The position numbers were made by a program, and so were the translations under genes. From Ypsolopha sequella (lineage: Eukaryota; Arthropoda; Insecta; Lepidoptera; Ypsolophidae): a stretch of DNA of 64,000 bases. The stretch is from positions 36,576,310 through 36,640,309 of the forward strand of contig OW203983.1 in assembly GCA_934047225.1 (NCBI GenBank). The letters are read 5' to 3'. Every line of letters begins with the position of its first letter. Positions within the stretch are counted from its first letter, which is position 1. The notes beneath the pieces are model-generated. The model had not been told where the DNA came from and made no database searches. It worked only from the letters and a program-made list of their open reading frames with translations. Below, piece after piece: positions 23,735 to 34,900 of the stretch.

Positions 23735-23975
23735 CCTTCCTTCTGAAAGTATTTATTAGTTTCTACTTTTTGTAATAACAACTTTAATTACAATTTTTTG
23801 TGAAGAAATAACTGGTCCAATTTATTTTCTCGCAAGTGTAAAACCAGCTTAACGGGCGAAAAATAAATGTAACAATTAACCGTTACGATATTATTATGTA
23901 CTATAAATCAAACACTCAAAAAACCACTTTTAGCCGACCATAATATTTACGTCCCGACGTGATAGCAACCCAGCT
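23735..23975 (+). repeat. Fragment of the B' module of the 44.6-55 kb repeat complex
   Basis: It matches 52000-52270: actttttgtaataacaactt, cgcaagtgtaaaaccagct, ccacttttagccgaccataa and acgtcccgacgtgatagcaa. It lies just downstream of the 22331 exon, whereas longer copies lie just upstream of the 55645 exon. Confidence 0.85.
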
Positions 23976-25566
23976 AACAAAACTGAGAAATACATGAGCG
24001 ATAGAGCGTAAGCCGTTAAGAGGCCGGTGCAAAATTAAGTGGCCATACAAACGTAATACCAAAATCATTTGCAATTCGAGCATATTTCAACCAAATTATG
24101 CTGTTATTCTGATTCAGACAGTATTTTTATAGGTTCATGAATATGTTTTCTTCCAAAATACTCACCTGAAACGAAATGTCAGCGATTTGCAATTCGCACA
24201 TTTTTACACCGTAAATTACCCGTTTTCTTCTTATTTGTTTTGTAATTAAAAACAACAAAACGTAAGATATTGTTCGAGCGGAAACATAGCCTATGTTATC
24301 AAGTTACAGATTATTAAAACGAAATTTAAAACACATTAAGTTTTCATTCAACATTTTTGGTATTACGAAATACGCCCGTATTCAGTACAAATTCTGAACG
24401 GCTAGTAGCTGTGTCGCGTGCTTGTTAGACGCACGCACACATTCACACAGTAGAGACATAGAGAGATGTCGCGTGGATTCGCGCGTCTGGGCCTGGGGCC
24501 TCCTTTGGGTTAGGGTACAATAGTTTTGCATTATACTTTAGTTGCTCGCTCGATAACTGACATAACTCAGTCAGTGACGATTACTTTACTATGCTATGCA
24601 TGCGTGTTTGTTGGTTGAGTAATCTACACATTCTTACGGCTTTTGATCACATTTGGTTTGATTGTGGACACCGATCGTTGGGATGTATCGCCCAGTATGT
24701 ATCTACCTACTTTCGTAGCTAACTAGATCGATAGGTACTTAATTATGTATTTTCATATTTGTAAACACAGACCAAGAAAACAAAGATATTTTTTTCTTGG
24801 TTTGAGTTTTTATAGTGACCAAATGGCGTCATACATTTGATTCTAATTTAATTGCATTCCAGTGAGGTATTTACTTATACCTACTAGAGATATATTGTAC
24901 ACAAAGTGTAACAAAAAGGTGTAACCATATTTGAAGAGCTTATTCAGTCAATGGTATAGAACAACTTTTACTATGGAGCCAACCCTGAAATCTCAAAAAA
25001 AAATCTGTCCTTCCGTACATTTCGGCCGAGCGGCAATGCATTTTTCTATGAAATTGACGATTTTTTTTCGAGATACAGGGTTTGTTCCGTAGTAAAAGTT
25101 GTTCTATACCATTGACTGAATAAGCTCTTCAAATATGGTTACACCTTTCTATTACACGTTGTATATGTATCGTCACAACATCAATATTTTTTTCAAGATC
25201 CAGGGTTTGTTCCATAGTAAAAGTTGTTCTATACCATTGACTGAATAAGCTCTTCAAATATGGTTACACCTTTCTGTTACACGTTGTATATGTATCGTCA
25301 CGACATCAATATTTTTTTCGAGAAACAGGGTTTGTTCCATAGTAAAAGTTGTTCTATACCATTGACTGAATAAGCTCTTCAAATATGGTTACACCTTTCT
25401 ATTATACGTTGTATATGTATCGTCACGAAATCAATATTTTTTTCGAGATACAGGTTTTGTTCCATAGTAAAAGTTGTTCTATACCATTGACTGAATAAGC
25501 TCTTCAAATATGTATATAGTAGATGCTAGTGATTGTTGGCACTTGGTGGAGTTTATAAAACATTGT

Positions 25567-25795
25567 TTTAAAAAAACACTTGTACTTATCCACATATTAC
25601 GTACAACTTTATTATGCCCGACCGGTTTCGCTATAAAGCATTTTCTAGGGCTTTTTACACATCGTAACTAACAAATATAAGATTTATTTGTTAGTTACGA
25701 TGTGTAAAAAGCCCTAGAAAATGCTTTATAGCGAAACCGGTCGGGCATAATAAAGTTGTACGTAATATGTGGATAAGTACAAGTGTTTTTTTAAA
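25567..25795. repeat. Perfect 110-bp-arm palindrome inserted in the left arm only
   Basis: The arm tttaaaaaaacacttgtact through cgaccggtttcgctataaag to cacatcgtaactaacaaat is repeated exactly inverted after a 9-base centre (ataagattt). The right arm of the larger element lacks it, so it arrived after the arms formed. The direct repeat tcttcaaatatg is found on both sides, but that could also come from the surrounding tandem array. Confidence 0.9.
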
Positions 25796-26254
25796 AAAAA
25801 AATCTTCAAATATGGTTACACCTTTCTATTATACGTTTTATATGTATCGTCACGACATCAATATTTTTTTTGAGATACAGGGTTTGTTCCATAGTAAAAG
25901 TTGTTCTATACCATTGACTGAATAAGCTCTTCAAATATGGTTACAACTTTCTGTTACACATTGTATATGTATCGTCACGACATCAATACCTGAAGGGGTG
26001 TCAGAGGTGTTCCGAGTGTGAACTTGTCAGAACGGGTGTCAGAGGTGTTCCGAGTGTGAACTTGTCAGAAGGGGTTGTATCGTCACAACATCAAAACCCG
26101 AAGGGGTATCAATACCCGAATGGGTGTCAGAGGTGTTCCGAGTGTGAACTTGTCAGAAGGGGTTGTATCGCCACGACATCAATACCCGAAGGGGTGTCAG
26201 AGGTGTTCCGAGTGTGAACTTGTCAGACAGAGTGTCAGAGGTGTTCCGAGTGTG

Positions 26255-26432
26255 AACTTGTCAAGTCACAATCCACACTCAGTACACCCGCGTTTTACCG
26301 ACGAATATATTACGTCCCAACGTGATGGGTGGTGAGCTCTATCGCCGTACTTCGGGCACAAATCCAACCGGGGATCGAACTTGGAACCTCAAGATTGCTA
26401 GGCTAGCGTTCTACCCCTGAGCTACCGCTGCT
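26255..26432 (-). mobile_element. tRNA-headed SINE (left-arm copy)
   Basis: On the minus strand it starts gcagcggtagctcaggggta (box A-like) and has gttcgatccccgg (box B), as a pol III promoter would, followed by the body gcccgaagtacggcgataga and cccatcacgttgggacgta. It does not fold as a functional tRNA. Confidence 0.75.
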
Positions 26433-27326
26433 TACATCCAACGTATGGTATAAATCTAAATCGTATAAACCAGAGTGTTGAGTGATCTTTCTGATTACTA
26501 CATTTTACTTTTTTTGTACGTATAAGTTTGTACGGAACCCTCGGTTTGTGGGTCCGACTCGCACTTGGGACTTACTTTAGGTAGGTTTTCTCTACAAAGC
26601 CTCGATCTCCAGATATCCTTATATTTTGATAAATAAATAATTCGAGATACAGGCATTGACTTGTAGAGGAATTTCCATAAAACGCATTACTAGTAGGTAT
26701 GTTCACTTACGATTCCCCGACGTAGAAAACAAAAAAAAGCAAATCATGAACATAGTGCATTCGAGACGTTATGGTTATGAATGAATGGTACACACACACA
26801 GCTACGCGCCGCGTTTACCGCGCGCCTGAGAGGGACAGCAGTATTCCGACCAATTTTGCACTCGCCTCGAATCGTAGTTGAGAGCTTTTTGCGCCATACT
26901 CTTAAGATGTTCATGATTTGCTTTTTTTTGTTTTCTACATCGGGGAATCGTAAGTGAACATACCTACTAGTAATGCGTTATATGGAAATTCCTCTACAAG
27001 TCAATGCCTGTATCTCGAATTATTTATTTATCAAAATATAAGGATATCTGGAGATCGAGGCTTTGTAGAGAAAACCTACCTAAAGTAAGTACCAAGTGCG
27101 AGTCGGACCCACAAACCGAGGGTTCCGTACAAACTTATAGGTTTAGAAAAAGGGTATTGTATTGACAGGGTACTAAACCCTAAAAAGATTATGATAAATT
27201 ATTCCAGTTGCAGTTATGAGGTACCAACTTAACACTTACGTACAAAAAAAGTAAAATTTTGTAATCAGAAAGATCACTCAACACTCTGGTTTATACGATT
27301 TAGATTTTTACCATACGTTGGTTGTA

Positions 27327-27530
27327 AGCAGCGGTAGCTCAGGGGTAGAACGCTGGCCTAGCAATCTCGAAGTTCCAAGTTCGATCCCCGGTCGGATTTG
27401 TGGCCGAAGTACGGCGATAGAGCTCACCACCCATCACGTTGGGACGTAATATATTCGTCGGTGAAACGCGGGTGTACTGAGTGTGGATTGTAACTTGGCA
27501 AGTTCACACTCGGAACACCTCTGACACCCC
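27327..27530 (+). mobile_element. tRNA-headed SINE (right-arm copy)
   Basis: Box A-like gtagctcaggggtagaacgc and box B gttcgatccccggtcgg are intact. It is the mirror of the copy at 26255-26432, with a few substitutions. The tail runs into the aagttcacactcggaacacc repeats. Confidence 0.78.
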
Positions 27531-29283
27531 TTCTGACAAGTTCACACTCGGAACACCTCTGACACCCCTTCGGGTATTGATGTCGTGGCGATATAACCCC
27601 TTCTGACAAGTTCACACTCGGAACACCTCTGACACCCATTCGGGTATTGATACCCCTTCGGGTATTGATGTCGTGACGACACAACCCCTTCTGACAAGTT
27701 CACACTCGGAACACCTCTGACACCCCTTCTGACAAGTTCACACTCGGAACACCTCTGACATCCCTTCAGGTATTGATGTCGTGACGATACATATACAATG
27801 TGTAACAGAAAGTTGTAACCATATTTGAAGAGCTTATTCAGTCAATGGTATAGAACAACTTTTACTATGGAACAAACCCTGTATCTCAAAAAAAATATTG
27901 ATGTCGTGACGATACATATAAAACGTATAATAGAAAGGTGTAACCATATTTGAAGAGCTTATTCAGTCAATGGTATAGAACAACTTTTACTATGGAACAA
28001 ACCCTGTATCTCGAAAAAAATATTGATGTCGTGACGATACATATACAACGTGTAACAAAAAGGTGTAACCATATTTGAAGAGCTTATTCAGTCAATGGTA
28101 TAGAACAACTTTTACTATGGAACAAACCCTGTATCTCGAAAAAAAATCGTCAATTTCATAGAAAAATGCAATGCCGCTCGGCCGAAATGTACGGAAGGAC
28201 AGATTTTTTTTTGAGATTTCAGGGTTGGCTCCATAGTAAAAGTTGTTCTATACCATTGACTGAATAAGCTCTTCAAATATGGTTACACCTTTTTGTTACA
28301 CTTTGTGTACAATATATCTCTAGTAGGTATAAGTAAATACCTCACTGGAATGCAATTAAATTAGAATCAAATGTATGACGCCATTTGGTCACTATAAAAA
28401 CTCAAACCAAGAAAAAAATATCTTTGTTTTCTTGGTCTGTGTTTACAAATATGAAAATACATAATTAAGTACCTATCGATCTAGTTAGCTACGAAAGTAG
28501 GTAGATACATACTGGGCGATACATCCCAACGATCGGTGTCCATAATCAAACCGAATGTGATCAAAAGCCGTAAGAGTGTGTAGATTATTTAACCAACAAA
28601 CACGCATGCATAGCATAGTAAAGTAATCGTCACTGACTGAGTTATGTCAGTTATCGAGCGAGCAACTAAAGTATAATGCAAAACTATTGTACCCTAACCC
28701 AAAGGAGGCCCCAGGCCCAGACGCGCGAATCCACGCGACATCTCTCTATGTCTCTACTGTGTGAATGTGTGCGTGCGTCAAACAAGCACGCGACACAGCT
28801 ACTAGCCGTTCAGAATTTGTACTGAATACGGGCGTATTTCGTAATACCAAAAATGTTGAATGAAAACTTAATGTGTTTTAAATTTCGTTTTAATAATCTG
28901 TAACTTGATAACATGGGCTATGTTTCCGCTCGAACAATATCTTACGTTTTGTTGTTTTTAATTACAAAACAAATAAGAAGAAAACGGGTAATTTACGGTG
29001 TAAAAATGTGCGAATTGCAAATCGCTGACATTTCGTTTCAGGTTAGTATTTTGGAAGGAAACATATTCATGAACCTATAAAAATACTGTCTTAATCAGAA
29101 TAACAGCATAATTTGGTTGAAATATGCTCGAATTGCAAATGATTTTGGTATTACGTTTGTATGGCCAATTAATTTTGCACCGGCCTCTTAAGTATTGATG
29201 AAATACGAACTGGCTTTATATCCGGATATATTCCCGCTATACCTTCGCTATATGTCCATTTGGGCACAAATTAAGCGGCATTC

Positions 29284-29635
29284 GTCAATACAAGAGGGTT
29301 ACAATAGCGATTCATACACACCGAGGGGCTTAAAAAGCGATACAAGAGCGATTCATACGTCATTCGGGGTCCACTAACTACCTTTAATTTCTATTTGCGA
29401 TTTCGTCAATATAAGAGGGTTACAATAGAGATTTATACCCACTGAGGAGTCCAAAACGCGATACAAGAGCGATTTATACGTCATTGGGAGTCCACTAACT
29501 ACCTTGTATTTCTATTTGCGATTTCGTCCATACAAGAGGGTTACAATAGCGATTTATACCCACTGAGGAGTCTAAAAAGCGATACAAGAGCGAATTATAC
29601 GTCTACCTTGAATTTATATTTGCGATTTGAGTCAT
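29284..29635 (+). repeat. Three tandem copies of a 120-bp unit
   Basis: The unit is marked by tcgtcaatacaagagggtta, gcgatacaagagcgattcat and ttctatttgcgatttcgtc, repeated at about 29284, 29403 and 29523; the last copy is shortened. Unrelated to coding. Confidence 0.85.
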
Positions 29636-30384
29636 CTTCCATCTCTTTTTTTCCTTGAAATGTTTAATTTGCGAACTCTTTCATTTTAAAACTTAACCTA
29701 AAATGGTGTAATATACAAATAAAGTGAACGATATGAGACGCAAATAAATTGGATGTTATTTTTTCCATGGTATAGTATTATGTGTGTTGTGAGTGAAATT
29801 TCCTTACGAAGATAATTTTACTGGTATTCTATATATAGTTTTCCACTTCGTTTTTAATACGCCTTCCTAATAATGTGAAAGAAGATTGAAAATTAGAGAA
29901 ATGTGCAAAGAGGTTAGGTTAGATATTTCGTTTATTTTCTAAATTATCGGCTGCAACTGCAGCAATGAAGTACTCCTTTATTTTTTTTAAAAATTCTTTC
30001 ATTCTTTGTCGTCAATATCTGTAACCAAACGATAATTTCGATGAACCAATTCAAAAAAATAAAATAACAATGGCGGAATATTTCTTAGGAGTATGTAACT
30101 TCTCTGAGCATTTGATACGTCGTTAGGACGTAGAAAGTAGGTGACTAAGTTTTAGAGCGATATGATAGCGGTGTATAAAGCCAAATTATGGCCTTGATAG
30201 CAGTTGATCATAAAATTTTAGGGTACGGTAACAAATATATAATGGTTTAAAATGAAATACACTGTAAAAGCTTTTAATGTTTTTTGTTTTATAAATATAA
30301 ATAATAGGTACCGATAGACATGATAATTTAAATATAAATACTGTTATCTCATTTATATATTTCGGGTCGGTGTCGGTTATATTA
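29636..30384. other. Non-coding AT-rich stretch
   Basis: No exon, RNA gene or repeat boundary could be supported. Confidence 0.4.
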
Positions 30385-30805
30385 CGTATCGTATCGTACC
30401 GTACTACCGTACCGTACCGTACCGTACTTTACCGTGCCGTATCGTACCGTACCGTACCGTACCGTACCGTATCGTACCGTACCGTATCGTACTTCTTCGT
30501 ACCGTACCGTGCTATGTCGTATATCGTATCATATCGTACCGTATCGTACCTTACCGTACCGAACCGTACCTTACCGTACCGTGCCGTATCCGTACCGTAC
30601 TTATTTGTACCGTACTTATTTGTACCGTACCGTATCGTATCGTATCATATCGTACCGTATCGTACCGTACCGTACCGTACTTCTTTGTACCGTGCCGTAC
30701 CGTACCATGTCGTACCGTATCGTACCGAACCGTACCGTACCATACCGTATCCGTACCGTACCGTACTTCTTCGTACCGTACCGTACCGTACCGTACCATG
30801 TCGTA
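30385..30805. repeat. (CCGTA)n pentanucleotide block, about 420 bp
   Basis: The sequence is runs of ccgtaccgtaccgta with scattered variants (tatcgta, cttcttcgta, cttatttgta). It is open in several frames because 15 nt encode five residues (PYRTV), producing apparent proteins on both strands that are not genes. It is followed by an (ATC)n run at 30806-30836, the usual tail of a LINE or target of one. Confidence 0.93.
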
Positions 30806-30837
30806 TCATATCATCATCATCATCGTCATCATCATCT

Positions 30838-31612
30838 GGAACGTCTTCAGAATTTGGCTATCAGATTTATTTTTGATTTGCGAAAGTTTGATCATGTGTC
30901 CGAGTTTCGGCGTAAACTGAAGTGGCTTCCAATACGCTATCGGAGGTATAGTCATATCCTATCTCTACTATACAATGTTTTAAATAATCCTTCCTCCCCT
31001 AAATACCTAAAAGATAGGTTCAATTTTCGCACTGACATGAGCAACAGGAATCTTCGGCCTTCTCATGATCTTATGTTATCTTTACCAACTCATTACACGG
31101 AACGTTACTCTGGATCTTTTACAGTGGACGCTGTCCGTCTTTGGAATGATCTTCCACACTCCCTTAAAAGTCTTCCCTCAACCGCTTCCTTCAAATTCAA
31201 CTTGAAGAAGCACTTTTTGTCCTCTCAGCAGCTCTAGCTACTAGTATGTATGTATCGTACGTATTTATGTAGTGTATCATATTTAATATATTATATATAT
31301 ATATATTTTATTTTAATACCCACTTTTTGTTTAGTTTTTAGACCGTTAGGTCGTTAGGTATACTTTTAGGTTAGTAGTGTTTGTTGACTATCATATTTAT
31401 TATAGTTACATACATATTTATATCACTCATTATGCACTCATTTTAAATTTTAATAAGCCAATGTAAAATTTTCTTCATCTTTGTCATTTATGGTTGACTG
31501 GAAGATATTTCTTTCTGAAATAAGTCCGCCTTTGCCCTGTATTTCTCTTAAATCTGTATTTATCTGTGTTTTTGTGTGCAATAAAGTGTTTATTATTATT
31601 ATTATTTTTATT
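30838..31612 (+). mobile_element. 5'-truncated LINE, C-terminal coding end and 3' UTR
   Basis: 30838-31237 encodes the region after the reverse transcriptase of a non-LTR retrotransposon: motifs such as LERLQNLAIRFIF, LKWLPIRYRRYSHILSLLYN and SFTVDAVRLWNDLPHSLKSL are the familiar C-terminal signature of CR1/Jockey-type elements. The stop is at 31235-31237, and a 3' UTR with an aataaag signal leads to an (ATT)n tail at about 31590. RT and endonuclease are absent, as is typical of 5' truncation. The frame runs in from the pentanucleotide block, but no start belongs to it. Clade not assigned. Confidence 0.85.
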
Positions 31613-31712
31613 CTTAATTTCTCTCTTTTTCTAAGAGGTAAAAGTGGCACGGACCGAGGCCAAGTGCAGAGTAGTTTACATGAATAGGTATGTGTTCTGG
31701 GATGAGTTAGAC

Positions 31713-31979
31713 CAGGGGTCGGCAACCTTACGATATAGGAGGGCCACACATGCTACCAGGGAGTCAGCGAGGGCCGCATTTTATGCAGTATTGCATCTAT
31801 TGCATCTTTTAACCGAGAACAATGCTTGCTTTTTAGATACTTCAGAATGTAAAATGTCTGCTCACACAAATATGTACTAGCAAATATAATTATCATGCAG
31901 TGGTTGCGAACCTTGTAAGCCACACCTAAGTGGCTCACGGGCCGCATGCGGCCCGCGGGCCGCCGGTTGCCGACCCCTG
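31713..31979. mobile_element. hAT-superfamily MITE with perfect 8-bp target duplication
   Basis: The ends caggggtcggcaacc and ggttgccgacccctg are inverted, and agttagac is directly repeated at 31705-31712 and 31980-31987. Both the TIR and the 8-bp duplication are diagnostic of hAT elements. It has no transposase. It landed in the last codons of the Dong-like frame. Confidence 0.95.
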
Positions 31980-34900
31980 AGTTAGACTGTAGGAATTTTC
32001 TTGTGATACGACAGGTGTTCAGAATTACAGCTTTTTGCAGGAGATAAATTGTATGAGTCGGGATATCCAAAGTATTTAAACTAGTCACAAGATTTTTAGG
32101 AATAACACCTGTAGTTGATATTACGATAGGGACTATTTTAACAGTGTTTACACGCCATTGTGTCTTAATTTCCATAGCCAGATCTTTGTACTTGCTTATT
32201 TTTTCTGTGTGTGTCGATTGCAGATTGTGAGTATTGGGTATCGCTATATCTATCAAGTAAACTGTGTTCTTTTGTTTGTCGTGAATGGTAATGTCCGGTC
32301 GGTTAAAATGTACTGTTTTATCTGTTATGATTGTGCGGTCCCAGTATATTTTCAAAACGTTATTTTCGAGAATTTTTTCAGGTTTGTATTTATAATATGG
32401 GGTCTTTTGGTCTATAAATTTATTCTTGTATGCAAAGTGTTGGTGTAAAATAGAAGCAACTTGGTCATGCCGGTGCTTGTAGTCCGTTTGAACTATAGTT
32501 TTACAAGCTCCCGTAATATGCTGAATAGTTTCTGAAGCGCTGCTACAGTGTCTGCATAAGTCATTTGATAGATTGCGTTCTTTTATAATATGTTTCCTGT
32601 AATTTCTAGTATAAATAACCTGGTCTTGAATAGCGATCATAAATGCCTCCGTCTCCGGAAAGAGCTCGCCTTGCTTAAGCCATGCATTGGACCAGTTTTT
32701 ATCAACGTGCAGTTGCTCAAGATCTTTGCGGTGTCTTCCGTGGAGGGCTTTCTGTTTCCAAGTATCAATTTTTTCGTATGGTAATGTTTGTGACTCATTT
32801 ACTTGCATGTTTTTATTGCTAAGGTTGAGTGGTGTAAGTTTTCTATCTATCTTTGTTATGTAGTTGTGTAGCTCTGAATGTTCAGCTTTTGTATGAAAAT
32901 ACTGTCTGAGGGTCGATATTTGTTTGTTGTGTAGGTTTTGTAGATCTATTATTCTTCTTCCTCCTTCTAGCCGCGGTAGTGTTAGTCGTTGTGTGCATGA
33001 TTTGGGGTGGTGTTTTCTGTAATTAGTCAAGTGTACATTAATCATCCTCTGTAATTTGGTTAGGTCAGTCTTCGACCACTTAATTATTCCGAATGAGTAT
33101 GTTAAGATGGGGATAGCGTAGGTGTTGATAGCCTTAACGATGTTCCGAGAGCATAAGTTGGTTTTTAATATCTTTGTTAATCTGTCTTTAAACTTTTTTG
33201 TGAGATCTATTCTGGTTTGTTTTTGTTCAATGCTTTTTGCTTGGTTAAACCCTAAATATTTATAAGTGCAGTTTTCATTTAAGGACTCAATTATGTCTCC
33301 TGTTGTTAGCGTATAGCTATTTTGTACGATTTTGCCTTTTGCAATTGAATTTATTTTACATTTATTTATGCCAAACTGCATTTTAATATCATTAGAGAAA
33401 GCTTCAGTTATATCTGCCAGTTTAAATAATTCTTCTTTGTTAGTAGCATAGAGTTTGATGTCATCCATATACATAAGATGTGTAAGTTTAAAGTGTGTGT
33501 TGTTATTAATAAGTTTGAATCCAGTATTGGTGTCATTCAGTTGGTGTGAAAGTGGGTTTAGGGCTAAACAGAACCACAAAGGACTTAACGCGTCACCTTG
33601 GAAGATTCCCCGTTGTATTTTTATCGGTTCTGTTATTATTTCTCTATCATTGCTATTTATTTTTAATATAGTTTGCCAGTTTAACATAATTTTTTCCAAA
33701 AATTCTACTATTGTATTATTAATTTTGTAGGTTCGGAGCACTTGAACAAGCCAGCTATGAGGGACGGAGTCGAAAGCTTTTTGATAATCAATAAACATGG
33801 TATAGATGTTGCGTTTCCTTGTGTGCGCCTGTTTCATAGCTATTGCATCAATAGTTAGCTGCTCTTTGCATCCTTGGCTATATTTCCTGCATCCTTTTTG
33901 CTGTTCTGCTAGAATATTGTTTTCGGCCAAATGTTTGTAAATTACTTCGTTGATACATGATGTAAGTATTTTGTAAAATGTCTGAAGACAGGTGATTGGT
34001 CTGTACTTGGCAGGATTCATAGTATCGTCGTCTTTGGGAATCATGTACGTTATTCCATCTGTCATAAAGTGTGGCAATGTGTCTGGAGAATGTATAAACT
34101 GGTGAATGTAGCTGTGTAAATGTGGATGTATGTTTGTTAATTTCTTGTACCAGTAATTATGAATTTTATCTGACCCTGGTCCCTTCCAATTGTGTGTCTT
34201 TTTGATTACATTTTGAAAAGTATCTAAAGGTATGGTATCAAAAGTCATGTCTGGTATCTGGTTTAAGGCATTTGATTGATTATTTATCCAATCAGCGTCC
34301 TGGTTGTGCTCAACAGGGACTGACCATATATTTGACCAAAAATTGTGTAGATTTTCAGGTGATGGTGTGTTTTGTGAATGATTAGTCTCTTGTCCATTAA
34401 CTGTTGACAAGGACCGATAGAAAAGTTTCTCATTGTTGATGAATTGTGCATTCTGTGTCTTTCTAAGAGTACATTTTTTATATCGTTTGAGTCTATTGGA
34501 TGCGGCGTTGAGTTTTTGTTTAAGAGTGTCTAAATATTCTTCTGTTGATGAGTTACTGTTTTCATACTGTGCATGTACTCCATGTCTTTTTTTTATTTCT
34601 TCTACATGTAATGTCAAATTTCTACTTCTGTTTCCTCGCGCGTATTGTGTCATTCGGCCTATGTCTTGTCTCAGTTTATTAATCTTTGTTTCCAATCTAT
34701 TTTGCCAAGCTGGTGTTTTCCTTTGTGTAGTCTCCTTGGTTACTATTGTTTTATCACGAATTTTAGCGCCGTTATAGGTAGATGCTGTAAACGCTGCACA
34801 GTATATTATTGTATGTAGTGATGTAAATTCATGAGTTGAATCTAGGTGTTTTGGTAAAATAGTGGTGTTAATAAATTGAGTTGATGCTGCTAACCTTTTT

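Larger units (their letters stand above)
24016..29191. mobile_element. 5.2-kb inverted-repeat element bounded by TTAA
   Basis: TTAA at 24016-24019 begins gaggccggtgcaaaattaa, and the right end ttaattttgcaccggcctc is followed by TTAA at 29188-29191. The arms are inverted copies nearly throughout, meeting at a loop of about 150 bp near 26.8 kb. Each arm holds, from outside in, unique sequence, a tandem array of about 125-bp units (cagggtttgttccatagtaa, then ctataccattgactgaataa), about 37-bp SINE-derived repeats (aggtgttccgagtgtgaact), a tRNA-headed SINE and a fragment of the tacggaaccct family. The left arm has extra array copies and an extra palindrome (25567-25795). There is no transposase. 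TTAA ends suggest mobilisation by a piggyBac-type enzyme; a large inverted duplication of a smaller element is the alternative. Confidence 0.85.

Noticed and set aside
27327..27400. A tRNA gene
   Set aside because: Box A and box B are present, but the ends do not pair as an acceptor stem and the copy is part of a longer repeated SINE.
26075..27684. Two mirrored 86-codon frames
   Set aside because: They are built from SINE-derived tandem repeats and occur in both arms of the large foldback.
30370..30876. Proteins made of PYRTV or VRYGT repeats on both strands
   Set aside because: They are translations of the pentanucleotide repeat in different frames.
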